A stretch of 64,000 bases of DNA from Gemmobacter sp034519525 (GTDB lineage: Bacteria > Pseudomonadota > Alphaproteobacteria > Rhodobacterales > Rhodobacteraceae): assembly GCA_034519525.1 (NCBI GenBank), contig JAXHOJ010000042.1, positions 1 through 64,000 on the forward strand. Direction: 5' to 3'. A program made the translations under genes and the position numbers. Below, one piece after another: positions 51,631 through 60,556 of the stretch (its first letter is position 1; each line of letters begins with the position of its first letter). Under the pieces are notes generated by a model that was given only the letters and a program-made list of their open reading frames with translations, had not been told where the DNA came from and searched no databases.

Positions 51631-54600
51631 ATGTCCGACGAGATGGACGAAATCTGGGCACTTTACGCCGATGACGGGGCGCAATCGCTGGATGCGATGG
51701 AAACCGCCCTGCTGGCGCTGGACGGTGCAGGGCAAGGCGATCCGGCGGGCCATGTGGCCGCGCTGTTTCGCGCGGTCCATACGTTCAAGGGAAACTCCCG
51801 CGTGCTGGGGCTGGCCGTGGTGGAAAGCCGCGCCCATCTGGCCGAAGATCTGATCGGCCTGGTGCGCGACGAAGGCGTGCCGCTGGATGCCGAGATCGTG
51901 GAAATCCTGCTGCTGGCGGCCGATGTGCTGCGCAGTATGCTGGATGAAACCGCGCAGACGCGCGCAGACGTGGCCCCCACAGGGTCGCAGGCCCTGATGC
52001 ACCGCCTGGAGGACAAGATCGCGCGCTGCAAGGGCGCACCCCAGGCCACGAAAGCCGAGACCACGGCCCCTCCGGCCATGGCACCACTGCCCGAAACCCC
52101 GCCGCCTGCGCCCGCCCCGGCCGAACCGGACCGGGCGCCCGCCGCTTTCACCCCCGACAGTTTCAGCGAACTGCCGGACCTGCCGGAAGACGAGGATTTC
52201 GGGCTGCCCCCCGAACCGCCGCCCCCCACCCCCGAGGCTGCGGCAACCGCGCTGCCTGCCCGGCTTGCCGATGACCCGGCCTATCGCAAGATCTTTCTCG
52301 GCATGGTCGAGGAAACGCGCGACAAGCTGCGCAGCGCGATGGCAGGCGGGGACGAGGCGCAGAAGGCGATGCGCCGGTCGGTCGAAGGGCTGGCCCATGC
52401 CGCGCGCCAGATCGGGCTGCCCGGCTGGGCCGCCGCTCTCGATGTCTTTCTGGCCGAGGCCGCCCCCGGCCCCGAACGCATTGCCGCGCTGCTGCTGGAA
52501 TGCGACGACCGCGAGGCGCAGGATTTCAGCGTCACGCAAAGCCAGATGAACGATACCGAAGGCTTCCTGCAGCAGGTGCGCAGTGCGCTGTCCGATCTGG
52601 CGGCACTGGGTTTCGATTTTTCGGCCGAGGCCGATCATGTCGCCCGGCGTCAGCCCGTGGTGGCCCGGATTGTCGACCCCGCCCGCCAGCGCGGTTTTGT
52701 CCGCGTGGTCGAGGCGGCAGAGGCGCTGGTTTCGGCCCCCGATCGCAACCGGTTCCGCGAAGACGAATTGCGCCTGTATGAAGAGCTTGCAGCGGTGGAA
52801 ACCGCCCTGGGAAGCGAGATCAGCCGCGATGTCAGCCCACGGGCGCTGTTGCTGAACTGGTGCGCCGACCATGTCTTCGACACGCTGGCCGAACTTTCAC
52901 AGCTGCTGGAACGGCTGCGCGGCGGACAGGCGGGCGATGCGGTCTACAACCGCTTCGGCCAGCTGATGCGCCGCGTGCACCGGGCCTGCCAGCATTATCA
53001 CATCGACACGGCAGCGCAGCTTTCCATGTCGCTGCTGGATCTCTTTGCCCGCCAGCATACCCGCGGAACCCCGCCGGATCCGATCCTCGACCATATCGCG
53101 CAGGGCTTCATCTCGACCATCGAGCTGGTGTTCGACAGCCTGGCCGACGGGCAGGAGATGCCGCAGGGCGAAACGCTGCAGAAGCTGTTCGCCGAAGCCT
53201 CAAGCATGGCCTTCGTGTCTGAAGGCGTGATGACGGCAGGCGCGATCGAACGCAAGCTGGGCCTGCCGCGCGAATTTCATCGCGTGCTGTCACCCGAAAG
53301 CGTGCGCGCCGCCGCCGAGGCACTGGAACAGGGCCTGCATTTCCAGATCATCCGCGCCGACATCAACGATGACGAGGCGATGGCTGAATCCTTCGTGCTC
53401 TGGCTCGGGCGGCATGGAACGCGGTCGATCACCAATGTCACCGTGTTCCGCGATGCTGATACGCTGTTCGATTTCCTGATCGCCACCCCGCTGACCGAAC
53501 TGGCCGTGCGCGAGGCGCTGGCGCAGATGGACCCCGCGGGCCAGAAGCTGCAGCTGCTGCACAGCCTGGGGGGCGATGCCGCTACGGCAGCAGACCCAAC
53601 CGCCGCCGCCGCGCTGGAGGCATCCCCCGCCATGCCCGCCCCGGGCATCAGCCCGCAGATGCTGGAACGCATCGGCGAGATTGCCACCGGGCAGGCCATG
53701 ATCCACCAGATGCAGCAGGAACTGGCCGAAGACGATCTGGTGGAACAGATCGAAGACCGGCTGCGCGCTGCGGGTGTCCCGGGCGAACTGCGCGCCGACA
53801 TCCGGCAGCGTCTGGCCGCGCAAAGCGACCGCCAGCGCGACATAGCGCAGCTGGAGGCACAGCTTCTGGCGCAGATGTCGCTGCTGCAGGAAGAAACCGT
53901 GGCGCTGCGCTCGCGCCCTGCCGACATCCTGCTGCAACCGGTCGCGGCGCTGATCCGCACGCTGGCCCACCAGGCCGGGCGCAATGTCACGGTCTCGACG
54001 CTCGGGGGGGAACATTCGCTGGATGTGACGGTGCTGGATACGTTGCGCGGCATCCTGCGCGCGCTTGCGGCGCAGCGTGTGGCCGCTGCCGCAGAGGCAA
54101 CCAGCTTTCGGCTGACCTTCCGGCGTGACGATGAAAGCGTGCAGGCGGTGATCGAGGACAACCACCCGGTGCCGATCGCCGAAGATCAGCTGGCCCCGGT
54201 GCTGGAGATGGTGGCGCAGGCCAAGGGACGGCTGCGTCAGGTGGCCGTGCCGGGCGGCGGCACACGGCTGCACCTTGCCCTGCCGCTGTCGATGGTGGTG
54301 ATCGACGGCATGGTGGTGGGCGTGGGCGGCGTCCGCTACGTTCTGCCGGTCGAGACGATCAGCACCATTCTGCAGGTGGAAGAGGGCGCCGCCTTCGACA
54401 TCCATGCCGAACCCGGGCGGCGCATGCTGCGGCTGCCGTCGCAGGATGTGATTCCGGTGCGCCGCATGGGCGCCCCCCGGCACGAAGAAAAGGTCTATGT
54501 CATCCTTTCCATCGCGGGGCAGCGGCTGGCGCTGCCGGTAGACGAGGTGATCGGCCAGCAGCTTGTGCTGCTGCGGCCCCTGCGCGGCGTGCTCAGCCGC

Positions 54601-54693
54601 CTGCAGCACCTGACCGGCATCGCCCTTCTGGCCGGGGGTGAAGTGGGCATGGTGCTTTCGGGCGCCGCCCTTGGTGGCATTGAGGCCGCCTGA
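51631..54693 (+). CDS. cheA3: Chemotaxis protein CheA3-type (P1 and P5, no kinase domain)
   Basis: A 1020-residue protein. An N-terminal HPt domain has phospho-acceptor His50 in RAVHTFKGNSRVLG. A Pro-rich linker and a long helical middle region of about 650 residues follow, and the C-terminus is a CheW-like P5 (LSMVVIDGMVVGVGGVRYVLPVETI, LALPVDEVIGQQLVLLRPL). I see no ATPase N, G1, F or G2 box, so it cannot phosphorylate itself. In R. sphaeroides CheA3 is phosphorylated by CheA4, passes phosphate to CheY6, and its middle region acts as a CheY6-P phosphatase. Cluster order supports the same here. A strong terminator follows. Confidence 0.9.
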   Translation: MSDEMDEIWALYADDGAQSLDAMETALLALDGAGQGDPAGHVAALFRAVHTFKGNSRVLGLAVVESRAHLAEDLIGLVRDEGVPLDAEIVEILLLAADVLRSMLDETAQTRADVAPTGSQALMHRLEDKIARCKGAPQATKAETTAPPAMAPLPETPPPAPAPAEPDRAPAAFTPDSFSELPDLPEDEDFGLPPEPPPPTPEAAATALPARLADDPAYRKIFLGMVEETRDKLRSAMAGGDEAQKAMRRSVEGLAHAARQIGLPGWAAALDVFLAEAAPGPERIAALLLECDDREAQDFSVTQSQMNDTEGFLQQVRSALSDLAALGFDFSAEADHVARRQPVVARIVDPARQRGFVRVVEAAEALVSAPDRNRFREDELRLYEELAAVETALGSEISRDVSPRALLLNWCADHVFDTLAELSQLLERLRGGQAGDAVYNRFGQLMRRVHRACQHYHIDTAAQLSMSLLDLFARQHTRGTPPDPILDHIAQGFISTIELVFDSLADGQEMPQGETLQKLFAEASSMAFVSEGVMTAGAIERKLGLPREFHRVLSPESVRAAAEALEQGLHFQIIRADINDDEAMAESFVLWLGRHGTRSITNVTVFRDADTLFDFLIATPLTELAVREALAQMDPAGQKLQLLHSLGGDAATAADPTAAAALEASPAMPAPGISPQMLERIGEIATGQAMIHQMQQELAEDDLVEQIEDRLRAAGVPGELRADIRQRLAAQSDRQRDIAQLEAQLLAQMSLLQEETVALRSRPADILLQPVAALIRTLAHQAGRNVTVSTLGGEHSLDVTVLDTLRGILRALAAQRVAAAAEATSFRLTFRRDDESVQAVIEDNHPVPIAEDQLAPVLEMVAQAKGRLRQVAVPGGGTRLHLALPLSMVVIDGMVVGVGGVRYVLPVETISTILQVEEGAAFDIHAEPGRRMLRLPSQDVIPVRRMGAPRHEEKVYVILSIAGQRLALPVDEVIGQQLVLLRPLRGVLSRLQHLTGIALLAGGEVGMVLSGAALGGIEAA

Positions 54694-54718
54694 ACCAGGG
54701 CCGAAGGGCGCATGTGCA

Positions 54719-54744
54719 GGGGGCGGCTGCAAGCCGCCCCTTTT
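54719..54744 (+). terminator. Rho-independent terminator of the che operon
   Basis: A 9-bp perfect stem, GGGGCGGCT against AGCCGCCCC with a 3-base loop, followed by TTTT, begins 26 bp after the cheA3 stop. Confidence 0.85.
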
Positions 54745-54881
54745 GCCATGCCCGGCAGGCGTGATCCGCCCTGGCCCCGGCGGCCCCGGCGTCATGGCAG
54801 ACAGGCGGTCAGGGGAAATTCAGGTGGCCCGGGCAGGTGACTTGGCGCGCAATGGCGCGGCACATGACAAGCAGCGCATGG

Positions 54882-54908
54882 CAAAAGGCCCGGCGGAAAG
54901 CCGGGCCT
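54882..54908 (-). terminator. Rho-independent terminator of motAB
   Basis: On the minus strand a 9-bp perfect stem (AGGCCCGGC with GCCGGGCCT, 5-base loop) is followed by TTTT. It lies 26 bp beyond the motB stop. Between the two terminators (54745-54881) nothing else is seen. Confidence 0.8.
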
Positions 54909-54934
54909 GATCTGCAGCGCGTGGGAGGTGGGCA

Positions 54935-56020
54935 TCACTCGCCGTAGTCGATCTCGATCTCGATCCGCCGGTTGCGGGCGCGGCCCTCTTCGGTGGCATT
55001 GTCAGCGACCGGGGCGAATTCGCCCTTGCTGACAGCGGCAATCTGCGCCGGGTCCACCTCGCCGCTGTCGATCAGCGCACGCACCACGCTGGACGCCCGC
55101 GCCGCTGCAAGACCGAAGTTGTCGCCAAAAGGCCCACCGCTCAGCGGCACGTCATCGGTATGGCCGGTGACGGTGATGCTGCGCCCCGGGCTGGCGCCGG
55201 TGACGGCGATCTTGTCCATGATCTGTTCCGCCTCGGCCGAAAGATCCGCCGAACCGGACTGGAACGAGCCACCGGCGCCCAGCGTCACGAAGACCTTGCC
55301 ATCCTTCTGTTCCACCTCCAGCTTTCCATCCGCGATCTGACCCGCAAAGGTGCTTTCCAGCGCGATGCCCGCCAGCTCTGCCCGAATGTCCCCCACACCG
55401 GCACTGCCAGACCCGCCGCCCCCTGCCCCGTCGGCCGGTTGCGCCGCGCCGGTTTCGGCCTGCCCTGCCGGGGGCTGCGGCGGCGACTCGCTGCGCGCCA
55501 CATCGCCGCCCGCAGCCTCGGCAATGGCATCCGCCAGAGCCAGCGCCGCCGCCGCACCTTCGGCCCCGCCGCCGGGAAGCTTCAGCGTCACCGAACCGGC
55601 GCCACTGTCGACCTCCATGCTGCCATCGGCCAGCGCCTCGCGCAGGGCTTCGGCCACGGCGCGGGCCTCGGGGCTGGCGGGGGGCGCCTCTTCACCGGGG
55701 GCCGAGCCTTCCATCTCGCTGGTGCCGGGCTTCATCATCGGGGCCATCTCGATGATCGTGTCACCCTTGCTGCGGCCGTCGATCATGCTGGCGCCGAACT
55801 GATCCCGCATCGCGCCCGCGAATTTCTTGAACGAAGGCTCGTCGAACTGCGCAAACCCCAGGATCAGCACGAAAAACGCCATCAGGTTGGTGGCGATATC
55901 GGCAAAGGTGGCCAGCCAGGCGGGCGCCCCGGCAGGCGGGCATTTCGGGCAATCGCAGTCGTCGTCGTCATCATCGATCACGGGCGGCTGGAACGGGATA
56001 ACCTTGGCTTTCGCGCTCAT
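54935..56020 (-). CDS. motB: Flagellar stator protein MotB (PomB-type)
   Basis: A 361-residue stator subunit. An unusual N-terminus has six Asp in a row (16-21) and CDCPKC (22-27); the membrane segment WLATFADIATNLMAFFVLILGF carries the ion-binding Asp41. The flow PAWLATFAD...FFVLILGFAQFDEPSFKKFAGAM resembles PomB rather than enteric MotB. A long Ala/Gly/Pro/Glu region follows, then an OmpA-like peptidoglycan-binding domain (VTGHTDDVPLSGG, EEGRARNRRIEIEI). It follows motA by 10 bp on the same strand. Ion choice (proton or sodium) cannot be read from sequence alone. Confidence 0.9.
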   Translation of the reverse strand: MSAKAKVIPFQPPVIDDDDDDCDCPKCPPAGAPAWLATFADIATNLMAFFVLILGFAQFDEPSFKKFAGAMRDQFGASMIDGRSKGDTIIEMAPMMKPGTSEMEGSAPGEEAPPASPEARAVAEALREALADGSMEVDSGAGSVTLKLPGGGAEGAAAALALADAIAEAAGGDVARSESPPQPPAGQAETGAAQPADGAGGGGSGSAGVGDIRAELAGIALESTFAGQIADGKLEVEQKDGKVFVTLGAGGSFQSGSADLSAEAEQIMDKIAVTGASPGRSITVTGHTDDVPLSGGPFGDNFGLAAARASSVVRALIDSGEVDPAQIAAVSKGEFAPVADNATEEGRARNRRIEIEIDYGE

Positions 56021-56030
56021 CTGCCGCTCC

Positions 56031-56792
56031 TCATGCTGCCTTGCGCTTCTGCTGCGTGCGGTTGTCCAGCACGCAGACCAGCTGATCCTCGATCACGCGG
56101 GGGGCATCGCCGCGCGCGATGCCGCGCAGGCCCTCGATCACCAGTTCGCGATAGGTCACCTCATCATCCGAATAGCCTTCCAGCTTGGTGAGGATCGGGC
56201 CGAAGATCACGTTGGCCAGCAACGCCCCATAAAGCGTGGTCAGCAGCGCCACAGCCATGGCCGGGCCGATGGATTTGGGATCGGACATGTTGCCCAGCAT
56301 CAGCACCAGGCCGATCAGCGTGCCCACCATGCCCATCGCAGGCCCGATATCGACCCAGGATTTGATCGCGCCCTGATAGGCACCATGGCGGGCCTTCAGT
56401 GCCTTGATCTCGTATTTCAGCTGCTTCACCATCTTGGCCTCGTCGACGCCATCGACCAGCAGCTGCAGCCCCTTTTCCAGGAACGGCTCGCCCGTGGCCT
56501 TGCCTTCCAGCGCCATCATCCCGTCCTTGCGGGCAACCTGCGAGAATTCTACCATCTGCGCGATCAGCGCCTCGGTATCAAACCGGCTGGGCTTGAACGC
56601 CTTCGCCATCGCCTTGAAATGGCCCACAAAAACCGGCAGCGGCTTTGTGACCATAACCACGAAGGCCGTGCCGCCAATGACGATGACGGCAGAGGGCACG
56701 TCCATGAAAGGGCTGACACCGCCTGCAAAGATCATCGACCCGATGACCATCCCGACGGCACCGATCATGCCGATGAGCGTTGCAATATCCAA
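56031..56792 (-). CDS. motA: Flagellar stator protein MotA (PomA-type)
   Basis: A 253-residue, four-membrane-segment stator subunit of PomA length. Segments: TLIGMIGAVGMVIGSMIFAGG, VPSAVIVIGGTAFVVMV, then a cytoplasmic loop, and IGPAMGMVGTLIGLVLMLGNM and GPAMAVALLTTLYGALLANVIFGPI. The start is TTG at 56792, not the upstream ATG, because AGGAGG lies 7 bases before it and the family opens with LDIATLIG-like sequence. It is first in the motAB operon, 24 bases after the predicted sigma-54 transcript start. Confidence 0.92.
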   Translation of the reverse strand: MDIATLIGMIGAVGMVIGSMIFAGGVSPFMDVPSAVIVIGGTAFVVMVTKPLPVFVGHFKAMAKAFKPSRFDTEALIAQMVEFSQVARKDGMMALEGKATGEPFLEKGLQLLVDGVDEAKMVKQLKYEIKALKARHGAYQGAIKSWVDIGPAMGMVGTLIGLVLMLGNMSDPKSIGPAMAVALLTTLYGALLANVIFGPILTKLEGYSDDEVTYRELVIEGLRGIARGDAPRVIEDQLVCVLDNRTQQKRKAA

Positions 56793-56826
56793 GACCGGGC
56801 CTCCTGCTGAACCGTGTGTCGGCAGG

Positions 56827-56842
56827 TGCAATCTTCATGCCA
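56827..56842 (-). promoter_or_regulatory. Sigma-54 promoter of motAB
   Basis: On the minus strand TGGCAT-GAAGA-TTGCA, a near-perfect -24/-12 element. The predicted +1 is near 56816. Stator genes in many bacteria are sigma-28-driven; here sigma-54 is indicated. Confidence 0.7.
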
Positions 56843-56910
56843 CAGTCAGGTGCGCACGGCTCAGGCCTTCGCAGCGCGACCTGGGCAAGGGTGAAGGGCA
56901 AACCGCGGCC

Positions 56911-59118
56911 CTAACCCCGCTGCGCCAGTGCCACCAGCGCCTGCCCGAAGGCCAGCCCGCCGTCATTGGCCGGGATCTGGCGATGGGTCAGCACCGGCAG
57001 CCCGTCCAGCGCCTTCAGAAGCGCCTGATGCAGCCGCACATTCTGCAGGCAGCCGCCGGTCAGCGCCACCGCCTGCGCGGCCCCCGATGCCACCAGCGCC
57101 CGCGCCTCGGCGGCGAAGGCCCGCGCCAGCCCGTCATGAAACCGCGCGGCCATGCGCGCGGGCGCCACGCCTGCCGCCAGATCGGCGGCCAGTGCGGCAA
57201 AGACCGGCGCCGGGTCCAGCCCCGGGCCAAAGCCATAGGCGCTGCCATCGGGCGGGGCGGCCAGCGCCTCCAGCCGCATCGCGGCCTCGCCCTCATAGCT
57301 TTGCGCGGCGGGGCACAGCCCCAGCACCGCCGCCACCGCATCGAACAGCCGCCCGGCGGAAGACGACAGCGGCGCATTCACCCCCCTTGCCGCCATCGCC
57401 CGCAGCGTATCGCGCGGGGCATCGGCGAACAGCCGGTCGGCCAGCGCGCCCTGCCCCGCCTGATCCAGCCGCATCAGCGCATTGCGCCAGGGCTGGCGGC
57501 TGGCGGCATCGCCACCGGGCAGCGGTGCCGCGCGCAGACGCGCCACCCGGTCGAACCCAGCGTAATCCGCCAGCAGCAGCTCGCCCCCCCAGATCGTGCC
57601 ATCGGTGCCCAGCCCCAAGCCATCCAGCACGATGGCCGCCACCCTGCCACCCTCCAGCGGCCAGCGGTTTTCGCCCAGACAGGCGGCGGCATGGGCATGG
57701 TGATGCTGCACCCGTAGCAGCAGCAGCCCCATCCCCTCGGCCTGCCGCGTGGCGTGAAAGCCGGGGTGCAGATCGCAGGCCACCAGCGCGGGGGTGTGAT
57801 CGAACAGCGCCCGGTAATCTTCCAGCGCCTTGCCATATTCCTCAACCGTCAGCGCATCGTCCAGATCCCCCAGATGATGCGACAGCAGCGCCTGCCCGCC
57901 CTTCACCAGACAGATGGCCGCCTTCATCTGCCCGCCCATGGCCAGCACCTGTGGCCCGCCCTCAAACCCCGGCGGCAATGGCAGGGTACCCGGCACCCGC
58001 CCCCGCGCCCGGCGCAGCACCATCGCCGGGGCGCTGCGCTCGACGGAATCATCCAGCCGCCGCGCAATCGCGCGGTCATGCAGCAGAAACGCATCGGCAA
58101 AACCGCCGAGCTTTTCCCGCGCCTCGGCATTGCCAATCACCTGCGGCTCGCCCGACAGGTTGCCCGAGGTCATGACCAGAGGCCCGGCAAAGCCATCCAG
58201 CAACAGGTGATGCAGCGGCGTATAGGGCAGCATTACCCCCAGCGTCACCATGCCCGGCGCCACCAGATCGGGCAGCGCACCCCGCCCCGGCACCAGCACC
58301 ACCGGCGCCGCCGCATCGCGCAGCAGCGCCAGATTGGCATCCGTGGCATGGGCCACGCCGCCCAGATCCGCCTCGCGCAGCATCAGGGCAAAGGGCTTGG
58401 CCGGGCGCCGCTTGCGGGCGCGCAGCAGCGCGAGCGCATCCGGGTTGCGCGCATCGCAGGCCAGATGAAAGCCCCCCAACCCCTTCACCGCCAGAATCCC
58501 GCCCGCCCGCAGCAGCACCACCGCCTGCGCGATGGCATCGCCCGGCTGTTCCGCCCCGCCCCTTTCGAACCACAGGCGCGGGCCACAGGCCGGGCAGGCC
58601 ACCGGCTGCGCATGAAAGCGGCGGTCGGCGGGGTTTTCATATTCCGACCGACAGGCGGGGCACAGCGCGAAAGGCGCCATGGTGGTCTGTGCACGGTCAT
58701 AGGGCAGGCCGTGCAGAATGGTGAAACGCGGGCCGCAATGGGTGCAATTGGTGAAGGCATAGCCCTGCCGCCGCCCCGGCTCGCGGATTTCCGCCAGACA
58801 ATCGGGGCAGGTGGCGGCATCCGGTGTCACCCGCGTTTCCGCCCCCCGCCCCTCGGATGCCGCGATCACAAACCCTACCGCCAGATCGCCCGCCAGCGGC
58901 GCGCTTTCCACCGCATCCACCCGCGCCAGTTTCGGCGCCCGTGCCGGAATGGCCGCCAAAAACTCCGCCAGCCTTTCCCCCTGCGCCTCGATCAGCACAC
59001 CTTCGGGATCGTTCAGCACCCGCCCGCGCAGCCCGAACTCCTGCGCCAGCTGCCAGATGAAGGGGCGGAAGCCCACGCCCTGCACCTGCCCCCGCACCCG
59101 GATGCGCAAGCCCTGCAT
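56911..59118 (-). CDS. hypF: Hydrogenase maturation carbamoyltransferase HypF
   Basis: A 735-residue HypF. Acylphosphatase domain at about 4-90 (RIRVRGQVQGVGFRPFIW); two zinc-finger pairs with Cys104/107, 125/128, 153/156 and 175/178; YrdC-like domain with ILAVKGLGGFHLACDA; and a Kae1-like C-terminal domain with HHHAHAA and VALTGGCLQN. It makes the carbamoyl group that becomes the cyanide ligands of the NiFe site. ATG 59118 is chosen because it opens the acylphosphatase domain and lies 1 bp from the hupV stop. The order hupT-U-V-hypF is that of R. capsulatus. Confidence 0.95.
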   Translation of the reverse strand: MQGLRIRVRGQVQGVGFRPFIWQLAQEFGLRGRVLNDPEGVLIEAQGERLAEFLAAIPARAPKLARVDAVESAPLAGDLAVGFVIAASEGRGAETRVTPDAATCPDCLAEIREPGRRQGYAFTNCTHCGPRFTILHGLPYDRAQTTMAPFALCPACRSEYENPADRRFHAQPVACPACGPRLWFERGGAEQPGDAIAQAVVLLRAGGILAVKGLGGFHLACDARNPDALALLRARKRRPAKPFALMLREADLGGVAHATDANLALLRDAAAPVVLVPGRGALPDLVAPGMVTLGVMLPYTPLHHLLLDGFAGPLVMTSGNLSGEPQVIGNAEAREKLGGFADAFLLHDRAIARRLDDSVERSAPAMVLRRARGRVPGTLPLPPGFEGGPQVLAMGGQMKAAICLVKGGQALLSHHLGDLDDALTVEEYGKALEDYRALFDHTPALVACDLHPGFHATRQAEGMGLLLLRVQHHHAHAAACLGENRWPLEGGRVAAIVLDGLGLGTDGTIWGGELLLADYAGFDRVARLRAAPLPGGDAASRQPWRNALMRLDQAGQGALADRLFADAPRDTLRAMAARGVNAPLSSSAGRLFDAVAAVLGLCPAAQSYEGEAAMRLEALAAPPDGSAYGFGPGLDPAPVFAALAADLAAGVAPARMAARFHDGLARAFAAEARALVASGAAQAVALTGGCLQNVRLHQALLKALDGLPVLTHRQIPANDGGLAFGQALVALAQRG

Positions 59119-59119
59119 G

Positions 59120-60556
59120 TCAATGCACCGTGCAGACCATGCAGGGATCGAAACTGCGCACCACATGCTGCACCATCACCGCACCAGCCCCTTCAACCGG
59201 CGTGCCCTGCAGCGCCGCCTCCAGCGGGCCGGGGGTGCCGCCCGCATCGCGCGGGCTGAAGTTCCAGGTGGTGGGGGCGATGATCTGATAGCTGGCGATC
59301 CGCCCCCCCTCGATCCTGATCCAGTGGCCAAGCGCACCGCGCGCCGCCTCCACCAGCCCTTCACCCTGGGCATCGCGCGGCATCCGGCCCTGTTCCATGA
59401 ACCGCGCCGCCGGGTCGATGCCCGCCACCAGATCCTCCATCACCCGCTGCGTGCACGCGATTTCCAGCAGCCGCGCCGCCACCCGCGCCAGCACGCCGCC
59501 GCCCGCCATTTCGCGGGCCAGCGGATGGCCATCAATCACCTGCCGCGCCAGCGCGCCGGTTTCCATCGGCCGCCCGGCCAGACGCGGCGCCTTGCACCAG
59601 CTATAGCCCGGTTCGGCCATGGTTTCGTCCGGCTCGGTGCGCCCTATGCGGGGATGGGCGGTCTCGCCCTGCATCCAGGCATGGCTAAGATCTTCGACAA
59701 TCTGCGCGCAATTCAGCGGCTGCAAGCCGGCATCCCAGATACCCCGCGCAAAAACATGCGCACCTTCAAACGGATAGGCCCCGAAGCTCAGGTAACGCCC
59801 CGATCCGCGCCCCATATCCTGCAAATCCAGATCGGCGGCAATTTCCAGAAACAGCGCCACATCGCCGCCCGGCCAGCGCATCAGCGCCTCAGGGCTGGCA
59901 AGCGCCACGAAATCCTCCAGCCGCCCGCCGAACACTGTGGTTTCCAGATAGCGGCGGAAGGCGCGCAGGGTGGCGGCCAGCCGGGCCTTTTCGCGCGGCC
60001 CCGGCGCCCGCGTCACCCCACCGGGCTGGATGGCCAGCGTATGCGGCCATTTGCCGGCCAGCAGCCCCATCACATGCAAAAGCTCGGCCCGCGCCGCCAC
60101 TGCCGCCCGCAGCGCGGACCCCTCGGCGGCGGTGAACCGATCCACCGTGCGCGGATACCAGCTGCGCCCGGCATAGTCGGGGCGGGCGAAATCGGGCATG
60201 AAGAACAGGTGGAAATGCGTCAGGTGATCGGCCACGTTTTCTGCCGCATGGATCAGCGCCGCCACCCGCGCGCCCTGCGGCGTCGGCTGCAGCCCCATGG
60301 CATCGCCCAGGGCGCGCGCCGCCGCCGCCGACTGGCTGATGGAACAGATGCCGCAGATCCGCGGGGTGATGACCAGCGCATCGCGCGGATCGCGCCCCGC
60401 CAGCATCCGTTCAAACCCGCGATACAGCGGCGAGGACACATGCGCCGCCTGCACCCGGCCATCCTGCACCGTCAGCGCCACCTCAAGATCGCCCTCCACC
60501 CGGTTGAACGGGCCAAGCACCAGCCTTTGCGGCTGCGTCACACCGCGATCGGTCAT
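59120..60556 (-). CDS. hupV: Regulatory (H2-sensing) NiFe hydrogenase large subunit HupV
   Basis: A 478-residue large subunit. Ni/Fe ligands: Cys68 and Cys71 in RICGIC, Cys472 and Cys475 in DPCMVC near the C-terminus. The protein ends 3 residues after the last Cys (TVH), so there is no C-terminal peptide to be cut, as in H2-sensor hydrogenases (HupV, HoxC). This agrees with a signalling rather than respiratory role. It overlaps hupU by 4 bases. With HupU it reports H2 to the HupT kinase. Confidence 0.94.
   Translation of the reverse strand: MTDRGVTQPQRLVLGPFNRVEGDLEVALTVQDGRVQAAHVSSPLYRGFERMLAGRDPRDALVITPRICGICSISQSAAAARALGDAMGLQPTPQGARVAALIHAAENVADHLTHFHLFFMPDFARPDYAGRSWYPRTVDRFTAAEGSALRAAVAARAELLHVMGLLAGKWPHTLAIQPGGVTRAPGPREKARLAATLRAFRRYLETTVFGGRLEDFVALASPEALMRWPGGDVALFLEIAADLDLQDMGRGSGRYLSFGAYPFEGAHVFARGIWDAGLQPLNCAQIVEDLSHAWMQGETAHPRIGRTEPDETMAEPGYSWCKAPRLAGRPMETGALARQVIDGHPLAREMAGGGVLARVAARLLEIACTQRVMEDLVAGIDPAARFMEQGRMPRDAQGEGLVEAARGALGHWIRIEGGRIASYQIIAPTTWNFSPRDAGGTPGPLEAALQGTPVEGAGAVMVQHVVRSFDPCMVCTVH

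Noticed and set aside
48172..52872. A 1566-codon open frame on the minus strand across the chemotaxis genes
   Set aside because: It is antisense to five well-supported genes and rich in His, Arg and Gln, as expected for the reverse of high-GC coding DNA. No domain is visible.
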